A stretch of DNA of 64,000 nucleotides from Chloroflexota bacterium. GTDB taxonomy: Bacteria > Chloroflexota > Anaerolineae > Anaerolineales > Villigracilaceae. Each line of letters starts with the position of its first letter. Within the stretch, counting starts at the first letter, position 1. The translations under genes and the position numbers were made by a program. Under the pieces are notes generated by a model that had not been told where the DNA came from, searched no databases, and saw nothing but the letters and a program-made list of their open reading frames with translations. This document shows positions 35,409 to 44,244 of the stretch, piece after piece. Location: contig JACAEM010000003.1 of assembly GCA_013388855.1 (NCBI GenBank), forward strand, positions 62,001-126,000, written 5' to 3'.

Positions 35409-36542
35409 TTAACCTAAATGCATTGGCATGATCACATGCAGGAACTGTTCATCGCCGACAGGTTTGATTACACCTGGAGCGTTCGGCGCAGATGTTTCCA
35501 AAGCGACGTTCGGGGTGCGGATGACTTCCAATGCTTCGCGCAGGAATTTCACATTGAACGCGATCAGCAACCCACCACCGTCCACGGTCGCTTCGACAAT
35601 GGTCTCATTCTTGCCCGTCTCTTCGGATGTGGCGGAAATTTCCACTTCACTGGGCTGCATTTCACCCTGTGCAGATTTGATATTGAAGCGCGCCACGTTC
35701 GAACCTTCGCGTGCGAAGATCTCGGCTTGCTTGCACGCCTTTAACAGAGAGGCGGTTGAAACCAGCGTGCGCGATTTGTATGAGCGCGGGATAATCTGCT
35801 GATAATCGGGGAAGGTGCCGTCGATCAATTGCGAGACGACTTCCACATCTTTCACACGAAAGACCACCTGTCCGCGTCCCTTCGGCATAACCATGTAGAT
35901 TGGTTCCTCACCGTCGGTTGCGACGCGTGCCAGTTCCTTCAATGCTTGGGCAGGAACGATCGCGGAAACGGGGGCAGGCGCGGGTGTGGAAAGAACCGCC
36001 TTCCGAACGGAGAGCCTGAACCCATCCGCCGCTGCCATCGTCAACTTGTCCTTATCCACCTGCACGAGCACGCCCATCAACACGGGACGCGCTTCATCGG
36101 AGGACGCCGCGAATGCAACCTGATGGATCATCTCACGAAAATCACCGACATTGATCTGGATCGCACCGTCGAAATCAGGGACGGGCAGGGGTGGGAACTC
36201 CTGCGCGTCAATGCACTTGATGTCGTTCGTGGATGTGCCGCCGCGCACGTTCAAGGTTTGTGTCTGCGCGTCGAGTTTCAACAGAACCTGGTCGCTCGGC
36301 AATGTGCTGATGAGGTCGCTGAACGTTCGCGCTGGCACGGTCGTCGAGCCTTCGTCGTCGATGCGTGCCGGAATCCAACAGGTGATTCCCAACTCAAGGT
36401 TTGTCGCAGACAGACGCAGGCGACCTTCATCGGAAGCGATCAAAATATTTGCCAACACCGGCAAGGTGCTGCGCGGCGAAACAGCCTTGGATACAATGGC
36501 GAGACCACGGGCAAGGTTTTCTTGAAGGACAGTTACTTTCAT
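35409..36542 (-). CDS. dnaN: DNA polymerase III beta subunit (sliding clamp)
   Basis: 377 residues, the usual length, comprising three clamp domains. N-terminal MKVTVLQENLARGLAIVSKA and VLANILIAS; middle IHQVAFAASSDEARPVLMGV; C-terminal INVKFLREALEV and FLHVIMPMHL. Confers processivity on the replicase. The start at 36542 has GAGGAG at good spacing. It is not beside dnaA here, and stands alone between two terminators. Confidence 0.96.
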   Translation of the reverse strand: MKVTVLQENLARGLAIVSKAVSPRSTLPVLANILIASDEGRLRLSATNLELGITCWIPARIDDEGSTTVPARTFSDLISTLPSDQVLLKLDAQTQTLNVRGGTSTNDIKCIDAQEFPPLPVPDFDGAIQINVGDFREMIHQVAFAASSDEARPVLMGVLVQVDKDKLTMAAADGFRLSVRKAVLSTPAPAPVSAIVPAQALKELARVATDGEEPIYMVMPKGRGQVVFRVKDVEVVSQLIDGTFPDYQQIIPRSYKSRTLVSTASLLKACKQAEIFAREGSNVARFNIKSAQGEMQPSEVEISATSEETGKNETIVEATVDGGGLLIAFNVKFLREALEVIRTPNVALETSAPNAPGVIKPVGDEQFLHVIMPMHLG

Positions 36543-36590
36543 ATCGCGTCTCCTCAATCTACAATGAATGTCGCAATTTTACATCATTAA

Positions 36591-36620
36591 TAAAAAATCC
36601 GACGGCATGACCGTCGGATT
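36591..36620 (-). terminator. Terminator of the DUF5671-like gene
   Basis: AATCCGACGG / CCGTCGGATT stem with a 5-base loop, followed on the minus strand by TTTTTATTA. Separates the DUF5671-like gene from dnaN. Confidence 0.85.
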
Positions 36621-36626
36621 CCAACG

Positions 36627-38513
36627 CTATCCTACAAGGAGCGACATCGCCAGTCCGAACAATATCAACAACAGGATCAGCCCAAACAGCGCGGCAAAGA
36701 TGTAGACGACGATCATCCACGGTGAACGTCCGGTTCTTTGCAATCGGACTTCCTGACCCTCCGCTAGCATCTGCACCGACTGCGCCGCCTGCACCGCATC
36801 GTCTGCCCACACAATATTTTTCGCTTCATTCTGGATAACGACCCTGCTTCCGCTAAACGAGCGGATCCACTCTGGCGCGTTGACCGCCAATCCGCCGCTC
36901 AAGACAACGGCTTTGAACTCGCCTTGTGGTTTCTCCACCGAAGTTGTGACGGTAATATGCACCTTTGATTCCAGTTTTGTCAATGCGGCACGGACGGAAT
37001 CCGCAAATCCGTTTTCCGAGTCAATGACCAGTATCGAGAATTCGCTTTGTTTTTCCGCCAGGGCATCTGAGATGGATTCTCCGTCCGCCCGCAGAACCTT
37101 CAGATGATAGATAAGCACCACGCCAAACAGGAAGAGTAACTGCGCCATGTTCAAAATGCTGTTTAGAAAATCGCTCCCGACATTCCCGCTCAACAAGGTA
37201 CTGATAAGTTCGTAGACCAATCCCACGGCTGTTCCCATTCCTCCGATCACGGAGGCGAACAGGGCAAGATATAAATAAAACTTGCGAATCACCGACCTGC
37301 GCGCATGGTTGCCCAGTTCTCCTTTTGCAAGTGCTCCTGCCTGCATTGGTCGCCAGGTCATTAGCCAGAGGGGTAGACCGACAACGAGCGATGAAATGGA
37401 GGTGGTGAGCGTTTCGCGTATGGCGACCCTCGACAGGAGACCTGAATTCGTCAATACTTCAATAATGAACGAAAACAGCGCATTCACCCCCACAAATGAA
37501 ACTGCCAGCCCAATGAATGCAAGGATGTAGAAATACAGCCGTTTCATTCCCGCTTCACGGACCTTGTCTCCGGTGGCTTCGATGTGCCTTCTGAGCCAGT
37601 AACCGTAATATGCCCACACCATTCCCAACGGTACGCCAGTGGAGATCGGTCCGCCAATGTCGCGGATGAAATCACGAAAGGAGGTCATTCCTCCCAGCAA
37701 GCTAGTGAACAAACTATTCGCTACATTCCACGCGGCGGTAACGACGGTAATGACTCCGCCGAGAGCAAGCAGGTAGAGAATGCCAAGACGGAGAGTCGAG
37801 TTCATTTCCGCTGAATCAGACAGCGAGTTCTGAACGACGCGCCAAGTGTAAAACCAGACCGGGGTCCCGACAATGAGGAGCGCGAGTCCGTTGATCAGCA
37901 CTTCGCGCCCCAACTCTCCCAGGACATCGCCGGGAATGTAAAAGAGAAAACGCAGAACCTGTTGTCCACCAAAGACCACCATGAGCAATCCATAAAGCAT
38001 CCAGATATATCGATACAAACGGCGGACATCAGAAAAACTTTCCTTGTCGGGCAAGGTCAGCCATTCGTTGCGCAGAATGTTCCAGAAATATGCCGCGACG
38101 ATCAGGTTCATGACAATGGCAATCAGGTTGTCGGCAAGGGTTTGTGTTCCGCCAACCAGCGCACGAAATTGTTCGATGCGTGCCACACCGATGAAGGAAC
38201 GGTTGATGAATGCCAGCACATTCTGCACGACCGGTATGAGCGTGGCGAGCAGAATGGCATAGAGGAACACCGCACGAAGCCCGGCGGTCTTTTCCTCCTC
38301 TTCGCGGGCGGAGGCGCGCTGCGCCCACAACCAATGGATGAGAAAGATTGGCACACCCACCAGAATCAGGGCAATCGCCTGTGCCAGCGCCTCCGCCCCG
38401 CCAGAGACGGTATCATCAATGATTGAGCGGAGTAGACCGATCAACCCCCAGGTGACTACTTCGATGCTGATAAAGGCAACGAGATAAAAATACAAACGAC
38501 GAATGGATTTCAT
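36627..38513 (-). CDS. Multi-repeat membrane protein (DUF5671-like)
   Basis: 628 residues. About five repeats of a two-to-three helix unit are visible, starting at RRLYFYLVAFISIEVV, RRLYRYIWMLYGLLMVV, LRLGILYLLALGGVI, KRLYFYILAFIGLAVS and RKFYLYLALFASVIGG, most followed by a VGxPxW turn. They resemble DUF5671. After the repeats comes a soluble ~110-residue domain with FSILVIDSENGFADSVRAAL, like a degenerate receiver fold, and then one last membrane helix. Function unknown. The start at 38513 follows GAGGA. Confidence 0.75.
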   Translation of the reverse strand: MKSIRRLYFYLVAFISIEVVTWGLIGLLRSIIDDTVSGGAEALAQAIALILVGVPIFLIHWLWAQRASAREEEEKTAGLRAVFLYAILLATLIPVVQNVLAFINRSFIGVARIEQFRALVGGTQTLADNLIAIVMNLIVAAYFWNILRNEWLTLPDKESFSDVRRLYRYIWMLYGLLMVVFGGQQVLRFLFYIPGDVLGELGREVLINGLALLIVGTPVWFYTWRVVQNSLSDSAEMNSTLRLGILYLLALGGVITVVTAAWNVANSLFTSLLGGMTSFRDFIRDIGGPISTGVPLGMVWAYYGYWLRRHIEATGDKVREAGMKRLYFYILAFIGLAVSFVGVNALFSFIIEVLTNSGLLSRVAIRETLTTSISSLVVGLPLWLMTWRPMQAGALAKGELGNHARRSVIRKFYLYLALFASVIGGMGTAVGLVYELISTLLSGNVGSDFLNSILNMAQLLFLFGVVLIYHLKVLRADGESISDALAEKQSEFSILVIDSENGFADSVRAALTKLESKVHITVTTSVEKPQGEFKAVVLSGGLAVNAPEWIRSFSGSRVVIQNEAKNIVWADDAVQAAQSVQMLAEGQEVRLQRTGRSPWMIVVYIFAALFGLILLLILFGLAMSLLVG

Positions 38514-38564
38514 AATGGATGTCCTCGTCAATGTGAGGGCTGACGAAGCAAATCTGTGAGTACA

Positions 38565-38609
38565 GGAGATTACTTCGTCACAGCGCTGCCGCTTCCTCGC
38601 AATGACATG
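38565..38609. repeat. Dispersed CATTGCG-type repeat, reverse copy
   Basis: Contains GGAGATTACTTCGTCAC and CTCGCAATGACATG, the reverse complement of the repeat family that also occurs at 7369-7464. A TGACGAAG/CTTCGTCA inverted repeat spans 38541-38580. Confidence 0.55.
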
Positions 38610-39083
38610 CTATTTCGGCACTTCCTGATACCAGCTATATCCCCACAGATTGTATTGCGGCATTAATGTCAACTTCCATGCGCCATTCTGTTTGATCAAG
38701 GTGGCGTAGGAAACATTTCGATACCCTGTCGAAAAGGGGTCGCTGGGTCGATAAATGAGCGCAATCTCCACAGTGGCGGTATCGCTGGTCATCTCGCTTT
38801 CGCCAATGTCCACGGCTTGACCCTCTGGATTCACCTCGCCATTCAGAAAGGAGCGGCGGAATTCTTCGTAGGTCGGTTTATACTCCAGGTCTGCGAGATA
38901 GCTGTATGCCTTCTCATAGTCCCTATCCAACACCGCCACCACATAATTATGTACCACCCCCTCCGGCGTATCTTCCGCAATGTAGGTTTGGGCTTCTTTT
39001 CGAACAAAGAACATGGTCAGGGCAACGATGATCAACAAGCCAATTCCGATTAAGATACCGGTCAAAAAACGATCCTGTTTCAT
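38610..39083 (-). CDS. Membrane-anchored NTF2/DUF4878-like protein
   Basis: 157 residues. One N-terminal membrane helix (LTGILIGIGLLIIVALTMFF), then an extracytoplasmic domain with VVHNYVVAVLDRDYEKAYSY and ATLIKQNGAWKLTLMP, the pattern of small cone-shaped NTF2-like domains such as DUF4878. A ligand-binding or structural role is possible; nothing more specific can be said. It is upstream of the DUF5671-like gene on the same strand, with a repeat between. Confidence 0.65.
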   Translation of the reverse strand: MKQDRFLTGILIGIGLLIIVALTMFFVRKEAQTYIAEDTPEGVVHNYVVAVLDRDYEKAYSYLADLEYKPTYEEFRRSFLNGEVNPEGQAVDIGESEMTSDTATVEIALIYRPSDPFSTGYRNVSYATLIKQNGAWKLTLMPQYNLWGYSWYQEVPK

Positions 39084-39188
39084 GGAACCTCCGAATTGTT
39101 CAGCTCATTGTATTGGGTTTATGACGAAAACACAAGCCGGATGGTTTCCCAAACGGTGTCTATCGTTGACAAACCCTTCCAGGGTGGG

Positions 39189-39217
39189 GGGACATGGGTA
39201 ACTGAATTTGATATACT
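39189..39217 (+). promoter_or_regulatory. Probable promoter of pepF
   Basis: GGGACA (39189-39194), 17-base spacer, TATACT (39212-39217), about 30 bases before the ATG. Confidence 0.45.
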
Positions 39218-39247
39218 TGCCTCACCGCATTCAAAAAAGGAGTTTAC

Positions 39248-41050
39248 ATGACTATCTCTGCCCCGCGTTGGGATCTCTCCAACGTTTACCCATCCCTCGA
39301 CTCTACGGAATTTAAAGCCGCGGTCGCCGATTATAAGAAACAAGTCGCCACATTGGAAAAGTTTTTCAAATCCAAACTCAGCAAAGCCGACGCCAAAACT
39401 AAGACGAAGGAACTTGCTCCATTGGTGGGCAAGGCCCTGGACCAGATCAATTCGATCCAGACCCTTTCCGCCACCATTGTGCCGTTCATTTATTCCTACG
39501 TCACCACCGATTCGCGCGACAAACTCGCCATGAAGACCCTGTCTGAGTTCGAGCAAGCCAGTCTGCCCATGGATAAATTGATGACCCAGTTCAAAGCGTG
39601 GCTGGGCAGGGTCGCGCCGAAACTGGACAAGGTCATCGAACAGAACGAAACCGCCAAAGCCCATGCCTTCATGTTGAAGGAAGCCGCCGAACAGAGCAAA
39701 TACCTGATGAGCGAAGCGGAAGAAGCTCTTGCAGCAGAACTCTCTCTGAGCGGAGGCAACGCTTTTGGCAAATTGCAGGGAACGGTCACCTCGCAACTTT
39801 CCGTGGATTTTGAACTGGACGGCAAAACGGAAAAGCTGCCCATGCCCGCGCTGATCAACCTGCGTTCGCATCCCGACGAAGCCACGCGCCGCCGCGCCTA
39901 CGAAGCCGAGAACAAAGCCTGGGAGTCGGTCAAAGAGACTTTGGCGGCGTGCCTGAACGGGGTCAAGGGTGAAGCGAATACCCTGAACAAGAAACGCGGT
40001 CGCAAGGATGCCATCCATTCCTCACTTGAAGCCGCGCGCATGGATCGCAAGACCCTCGATGCGATGCTCACTGCCATGCAGGATTCCTTCCCGATGTTCC
40101 GCCGGTATTTCCATGCCAAAGCGAAAAAGATCGGCAAGGAAAAACTCGCCTGGTGGGACATCTTTGCCCCCATGGGCAAAACAGACAGGGTCTATTCATT
40201 CGAGGAAGCGCGCGATTTCATCCTCGAGAATTTCGGCAAATTCTCGCCCGACCTTGCGGCGTTCGCCAAACGCGCCTTCGATAACCGCTGGATCGACGCC
40301 GAACAACGCGAAGGCAAACGCGGCGGCGCCTTCTGCATGGAGGTGCAGGGACTCAAAGAGAGCCGCATCCTCTCCAACTTCGACGGCTCGTTCGACCAGG
40401 TCAGCACGTTGGCGCATGAACTGGGTCACGCCTTCCACAATGAGTGCGCCTATCAGGCAGGTAAGACTGTCCTGCAACAGCTCACGCCCATGACGCTCGC
40501 TGAGACCGCCTCCACCATGTGCGAGACCATCATTACGGAAGCCGTCCTCGCCTCCACGACTGATCCGCAGGAGGAATTGGCTGTCCTCGAAGCGCAGATC
40601 CAGGGCGCCGGGCAGGTGGTGGTGGATATTTATTCCCGCTACCTGTTCGAGAAGGAGGTCTTCGAGCGCCGTGACCAGGCGGAACTCTCTGCCGACGATT
40701 TCTGCGACATCATGGAACGCGCCCAGAAAGCCACCTATGGCGATGGACTCGATGAGCGATACCTGCAAAAGTTCATGTGGACGTGGAAACCTCACTACTA
40801 TTCGCCCAGTTTATCGTTCTATAACTACCCGTACGCGTTCGGTCTTCTGTTCGCCACGGGACTTTATGCCATCTACCAACAGCGCGGTGAGGCATTCGTT
40901 GAGGATTACAAGAATCTGCTTGCCTCCACCGGCGAGGAGACCGCTGCCAAACTCGCCAAACGCTTCGGCATTGATATTACCAAACGCAAATTCTGGGATG
41001 ACAGTCTTGCCCTTATCGGCAGGCGTATCGACCGATATTGCGAGCTTTAG
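39248..41050 (+). CDS. pepF: M3 family oligoendopeptidase F
   Basis: 600 residues, the full family length. A cytoplasmic zinc metallopeptidase cutting short peptides. The active site is LAHELGHAFHNE, near residue 389 (HExxH), with the third ligand Glu in TLAETASTMCE downstream. PYAFGLLFATGLYAIYQQ near the C-terminus is typical. AAAGGAG precedes the ATG. Confidence 0.95.
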   Translation: MTISAPRWDLSNVYPSLDSTEFKAAVADYKKQVATLEKFFKSKLSKADAKTKTKELAPLVGKALDQINSIQTLSATIVPFIYSYVTTDSRDKLAMKTLSEFEQASLPMDKLMTQFKAWLGRVAPKLDKVIEQNETAKAHAFMLKEAAEQSKYLMSEAEEALAAELSLSGGNAFGKLQGTVTSQLSVDFELDGKTEKLPMPALINLRSHPDEATRRRAYEAENKAWESVKETLAACLNGVKGEANTLNKKRGRKDAIHSSLEAARMDRKTLDAMLTAMQDSFPMFRRYFHAKAKKIGKEKLAWWDIFAPMGKTDRVYSFEEARDFILENFGKFSPDLAAFAKRAFDNRWIDAEQREGKRGGAFCMEVQGLKESRILSNFDGSFDQVSTLAHELGHAFHNECAYQAGKTVLQQLTPMTLAETASTMCETIITEAVLASTTDPQEELAVLEAQIQGAGQVVVDIYSRYLFEKEVFERRDQAELSADDFCDIMERAQKATYGDGLDERYLQKFMWTWKPHYYSPSLSFYNYPYAFGLLFATGLYAIYQQRGEAFVEDYKNLLASTGEETAAKLAKRFGIDITKRKFWDDSLALIGRRIDRYCEL

Positions 41051-41058
41051 CGCCGGTC

Positions 41059-41083
41059 TGGGCGGGGTTTGATACCCCGCCCA
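41059..41083. terminator. GC-rich hairpin after pepF
   Basis: TGGGCGGGGT / ACCCCGCCCA with a 5-base loop. No T tract follows, so it may be only a weak terminator before the rhodanese gene. Confidence 0.5.
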
Positions 41084-41100
41084 AACTTAATCAGGCAAAG

Positions 41101-41577
41101 ATGAAATTCCATTTTGGAATCTTTTGCTTCCTGCTCTTGACCACAATGGCTTGTAACGCGTCGACAACGCCAACTGTGGAGCCGATTCCCACCGCGGTCA
41201 TCGAAGCGCCTTCCACACCGACAGAGAACAGCGTCATTCCACTCACTGAAGCCGATGTCCCGCGCATCTCACTGGAGGAGGCGTTGGTCGCACATGCCAG
41301 CGGCGCGGCGGTCTTTGTGGATGTACGCGTCCCGCAATCCTATGAGCAGAGTCACATCCCTGGTTCGCTCAACATCCAGCTTGAGAAATTCGAGAAGGAC
41401 CCAATGGGCTTGGAACTCGATAAAGAGCAGTGGATCATCACCTACTGCGCCTGAATGAATGAGCATTCGAGCGCCCGTGCGGCGTTTTTACTCCTGCAAA
41501 ATGGATATACCCGCGCCACCACTCTCCTCGGCGGATTCAACGCGTGGACCAAAGCGGGATACCCCATCGAACCATAA
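41101..41577 (+). CDS. Rhodanese-like lipoprotein with in-frame TGA (possible selenoprotein)
   Basis: Reading through one TGA (41452-41454) gives 158 residues: a lipoprotein-type signal (CFLLLTTMACNAS), a Thr/Pro linker, and a complete rhodanese domain (LEEALVAHASG, VDVRVPQSYEQSHIPGSLNI, then LLGGFNAWTKAGYPIEP). The active-site loop reads ITYCA, TGA, MNEHSSARAA, where relatives usually have YCACPNEH, so TGA replaces a cysteine codon. A hairpin AGCGCC/GGCGTT (41470-41486) begins 16 bases after the TGA, where a bacterial SECIS could be. Alternatives: a nonsense mutation or a sequencing error. Confidence 0.7.
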
Positions 41578-41586
41578 CGAGCAGCC

Positions 41587-41952
41587 ATGACCATTCTTGC
41601 CATCGACCATGTTCAACTCGCCATGCCCGTCGGCAAAGAGACTGAAGCGCGCGACTTTTACGTCAATGTATTGGGATTCGTCGAAGTCCCCAAACCGCCG
41701 GAACTTTCCTCGCGCGGCGGCGTATGGTTCGAATCGAACCACGTAAAGTTGCACCTCGGCGTTGACCCGGACTTTCATCCCGCGCACAAAGCACATCCCG
41801 CCTTCCTCGTGGATGATTTGGATGCAGTCGTTGCCAGGGTGGAACAGACACACTATAAAACCGATACATCCCAGCCGCCATTGGATGGATACAAACGCGC
41901 ACACATTCTTGACCCATTTGGAAATCGAATCGAGTTGATGGAAAAGCTATGA
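41587..41952 (+). CDS. VOC (glyoxalase-like) family protein
   Basis: 121 residues forming a single vicinal-oxygen-chelate domain: ILAIDHVQLAMPVGKETEAR, FYVNVLGFVEVPK, HPAFLVDDLDAVV and HILDPFGNRIELME. His near the N-terminus and Glu near the C-terminus are the expected metal ligands. Could be a glyoxalase, dioxygenase or resistance protein. Overlaps the cupin gene by 4 bases. Confidence 0.9.
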   Translation: MTILAIDHVQLAMPVGKETEARDFYVNVLGFVEVPKPPELSSRGGVWFESNHVKLHLGVDPDFHPAHKAHPAFLVDDLDAVVARVEQTHYKTDTSQPPLDGYKRAHILDPFGNRIELMEKL

Positions 41953-42263
41953 ACACGCCTCTTGTCACCCCCTGGGCTGATTCTTTTCCCCCAATCCGAT
42001 CCACGCTCTGGCGCCTTATGACGGAGGATGGGCTGAGTCCCTATTCCTGGTCGAACGGACCGCACGATATTTATCCGGCTCACTCGCATTCCTATGACAA
42101 GGTCATTTATGTGGTGCAGGGGAGCATTACGTTCGGTCTGCCCGAATCAGGGCAGAAGATCACCCTGAAAGCGGGCGACCGGCTTGACCTGCCCGCCGGC
42201 ACGGTTCACGATGCTGTGGTCGGTGCGCAGGGTGTCCTCTGTCTGGAGGCACACAAAGATTGA
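41949..42263 (+). CDS. Small cupin-domain protein
   Basis: 104 residues, one cupin barrel. Motif 1 is PAHSHSYDKVIYVVQGSITF and motif 2 LKAGDRLDLPAGTVHDA, with the metal-binding His residues present. Its ATG overlaps the VOC stop (ATGA), so the two are translationally coupled. Substrate unknown. Confidence 0.88.
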   Translation: MNTPLVTPWADSFPPIRSTLWRLMTEDGLSPYSWSNGPHDIYPAHSHSYDKVIYVVQGSITFGLPESGQKITLKAGDRLDLPAGTVHDAVVGAQGVLCLEAHKD

Positions 42264-42305
42264 TATAACGGGGGATACCTCCGGCTGGGAATGAGGCGGA
42301 GTATC

Positions 42306-42340
42306 AAAAAGGATGCATCCGATTTGGATGCATCCTTTTC
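42306..42340. terminator. Bidirectional terminator
   Basis: AAAAGGATGCATCC / GGATGCATCCTTTT with a 5-base loop. Lies between the convergent cupin and gdhA genes. Confidence 0.9.
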
Positions 42341-42363
42341 ATTCGCAAAGTATTGTTTACCAA

Positions 42364-43662
42364 TTACCACGTTGCATTCAACCAGCCGCGCAGCTCCATG
42401 GCTTTGACGACGCGTGAGATCGCCACCATGTATGCCGCGTCGCGCATGTACACGCCCTCTTTCTCGCTGGTCTCGAGCACCGCCTTGAACGCATTTGTCA
42501 TCTTGGTATCGAGCTTCTCCAGCACTTCGTTCTTTGTCCAGTAGAAGTTCATGTCGTTCTGGACCTGCTCAAAGTAGGAGGTCGTTACGCCGCCGGCGTT
42601 GCAGAGGAAGTCCGGGATGTTGAAGATCTTGTTGGATTTGAAGAATTCATCCGCCTCAGGGGTACAGGGACCATTCGCACCTTCCGCCACGATGCGGACA
42701 CGGCTCGACATCTTCTTGACGGTGTCACCGTTGACATGACCTTCGATCGCGGCCGGGATCAGCACATCGGCTTCCTTGGTGATCCAGGCGTCGCCGTCTT
42801 CGATGACATAACCGGCTTCTTCGGCGGCTTTCTTGTCAATGGTGCCGTATTGATCCACAATGGTGAGCAGGAAGCGGGGATCGACACCCTGTTTGTGGCT
42901 GTACGTGTAGGATTTTTTGTCATGGCGGTCCCAGCAGGAAACGCAGGCAACCTTGCCGCCCAGTTGCTCCACGAAACCGACGGCAGCATACTGAGCCACA
43001 TTGCCAAAGCCTTCAATGGCCGCAACAGCTTTTCTGGAATCCATCTTGAGGTGCTTGAGAGCTTCGCGCACCGTGTAGATTACACCATAACCGGTGGCTT
43101 CGGTGCGTCCCTCGGAGCCTCCGCTGCCCAATGGCTTGCCCGTGAACACACCCGGCGTGTACTGACCAACAAGGCGTGAATATTCGTCCATCATCCAGCC
43201 CATCATCTGGGGAGTGGTACCGACATCCGGGGCGGGCACGTCGTTGCGAGGACCGATGTTTTTCCACATCGCCTGCACCCAGCCGCGGCAGATCTGCTCC
43301 TTCTCATTGGAGGACAGCGCCGCCGGGTCGCAGACCACGCCACCCTTGCCGCCGCCCAGTGGAATATCCGCCACGGCGCATTTCCAGGTCATCCATGTGG
43401 CGAGGGCGCGCACGGTATCGAAAGTTTCCGCCGGGTGGAAGCGGATACCGCCCTTGTTGGGACCGCGCGCATCGTTGTGCTGGACGCGGAACCCCTGGAA
43501 GACGCGGATCGAGCCGTCATCCATGCGGATGGGAATGCGGAAGGAATACTCCCGCATGGGCCAGCGCAGTACTTCGCGCACGCCGGGGTCGAGATTCAGT
43601 TTCTCGGCGACGCCGTCGAATTGTTTCTGCGCCATTTCAAAGGCATTGATTTGTCCTGACAT
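42364..43662 (-). CDS. gdhA: Glu/Leu/Phe/Val dehydrogenase (glutamate dehydrogenase)
   Basis: 432 residues. Interconverts glutamate and 2-oxoglutarate plus ammonia. Catalytic region QHNDARGPNKGGIRFHP and WKCAVADIPLGGGKGG; Rossmann region GFGNVAQYAAVGFVEQLGGK; C-terminal FLCNAGGVTTSYFEQVQN. The start at 43662 is preceded by AGGAGA; the longer frame to 43713 runs into the leader hairpin and is unlikely. Confidence 0.95.
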   Translation of the reverse strand: MSGQINAFEMAQKQFDGVAEKLNLDPGVREVLRWPMREYSFRIPIRMDDGSIRVFQGFRVQHNDARGPNKGGIRFHPAETFDTVRALATWMTWKCAVADIPLGGGKGGVVCDPAALSSNEKEQICRGWVQAMWKNIGPRNDVPAPDVGTTPQMMGWMMDEYSRLVGQYTPGVFTGKPLGSGGSEGRTEATGYGVIYTVREALKHLKMDSRKAVAAIEGFGNVAQYAAVGFVEQLGGKVACVSCWDRHDKKSYTYSHKQGVDPRFLLTIVDQYGTIDKKAAEEAGYVIEDGDAWITKEADVLIPAAIEGHVNGDTVKKMSSRVRIVAEGANGPCTPEADEFFKSNKIFNIPDFLCNAGGVTTSYFEQVQNDMNFYWTKNEVLEKLDTKMTNAFKAVLETSEKEGVYMRDAAYMVAISRVVKAMELRGWLNATW

Positions 43663-43705
43663 TGAAGGTTCTCCTGAATGAGGTTTGGATTTAGAGAAAA
43701 TATAA

Positions 43706-43731
43706 GCGGGCATCCCGGATCGGGAGCCCGC
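43706..43731 (-). promoter_or_regulatory. Stable hairpin in the gdhA leader
   Basis: GCGGGC and GCCCGC pair around an inner TCCCG/CGGGA stem. On the gdhA strand it is followed by TTATATTTT and lies 44 bases before the ATG. It could be an attenuator or a processed leader structure. A TTGACG/TACCCT promoter candidate lies upstream at 43798-43826. Confidence 0.4.
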
Positions 43732-43797
43732 TTTTGCTTCGGGTTATGTCATGCACTGATTCATCTCGTTTATACCCAATAAATGTCTTACATCTTA

Positions 43798-43826
43798 AGG
43801 GTATCAGAGACTCATGTGCCCGTCAA
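43798..43826 (-). promoter_or_regulatory. Possible gdhA promoter
   Basis: Reverse-strand TTGACG (43821-43826), 17-base spacer, TACCCT (43798-43803). The -35 is good and the -10 is weak. Confidence 0.35.
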
Positions 43827-43852
43827 TATGACAAAAATCCACGAATCGAAGC

Positions 43853-43880
43853 AAAACACCGGACTTTCGTCCGGTGTTTT
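43853..43880. terminator. Bidirectional terminator
   Basis: AAAACACCGGAC / GTCCGGTGTTTT with a 4-base loop, directly after the stop of the gene at 43882. Confidence 0.88.
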
Positions 43881-43881
43881 G

Positions 43882-44244
43882 TTATTCCATGCTGTCCTCG
43901 TCGGATTCGTCTTCGCCCTTATCGAACTCATATTCCACTTTGTCGTGGTCGAGATACACCCAGAGCAGGAGTACGTGTCCATCGGGGGTTTCCACGTTGC
44001 GCGCTGCCAGGATCGGCGCCGATTGTTCGACCCCCACATCGTTGCGGTAATGTAAGTGGATGGGGGACTTGGTATTCCACGCCCGGTAACAACGCTCCAC
44101 GAGCGCAGGTCCGTTAAATGTCCGCAAGCGGGTCAGCGCGGGGACCGATAAACGTGACCCTTCGTTCAAGCCCAAAGCCCAGCCGTCGTTTACGGCTTCA
44201 AAAATGGGAGGAGGACCTTCAATGATCGTGATTTTTTCGTTCAT
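43882..44244 (-). CDS. Conserved hypothetical protein
   Basis: 120 residues, soluble and acidic at the end (EFDKGEDESDEDSME). Central part: ALTRLRTFNGPALVERCYRA and APILAARNVETPDGHVLLLW. I do not recognise a family. The start at 44244 is the first ATG giving a compact protein; a frame to 44466 continues into the divergent kinase gene and is discounted. Confidence 0.65.
   Translation of the reverse strand: MNEKITIIEGPPPIFEAVNDGWALGLNEGSRLSVPALTRLRTFNGPALVERCYRAWNTKSPIHLHYRNDVGVEQSAPILAARNVETPDGHVLLLWVYLDHDKVEYEFDKGEDESDEDSME

Noticed and set aside
41727-41745. GGTTCGAATCGAACC palindrome resembling a tRNA T-loop
   Set aside because: Lies inside the VOC gene, with no acceptor or D-arm around it.
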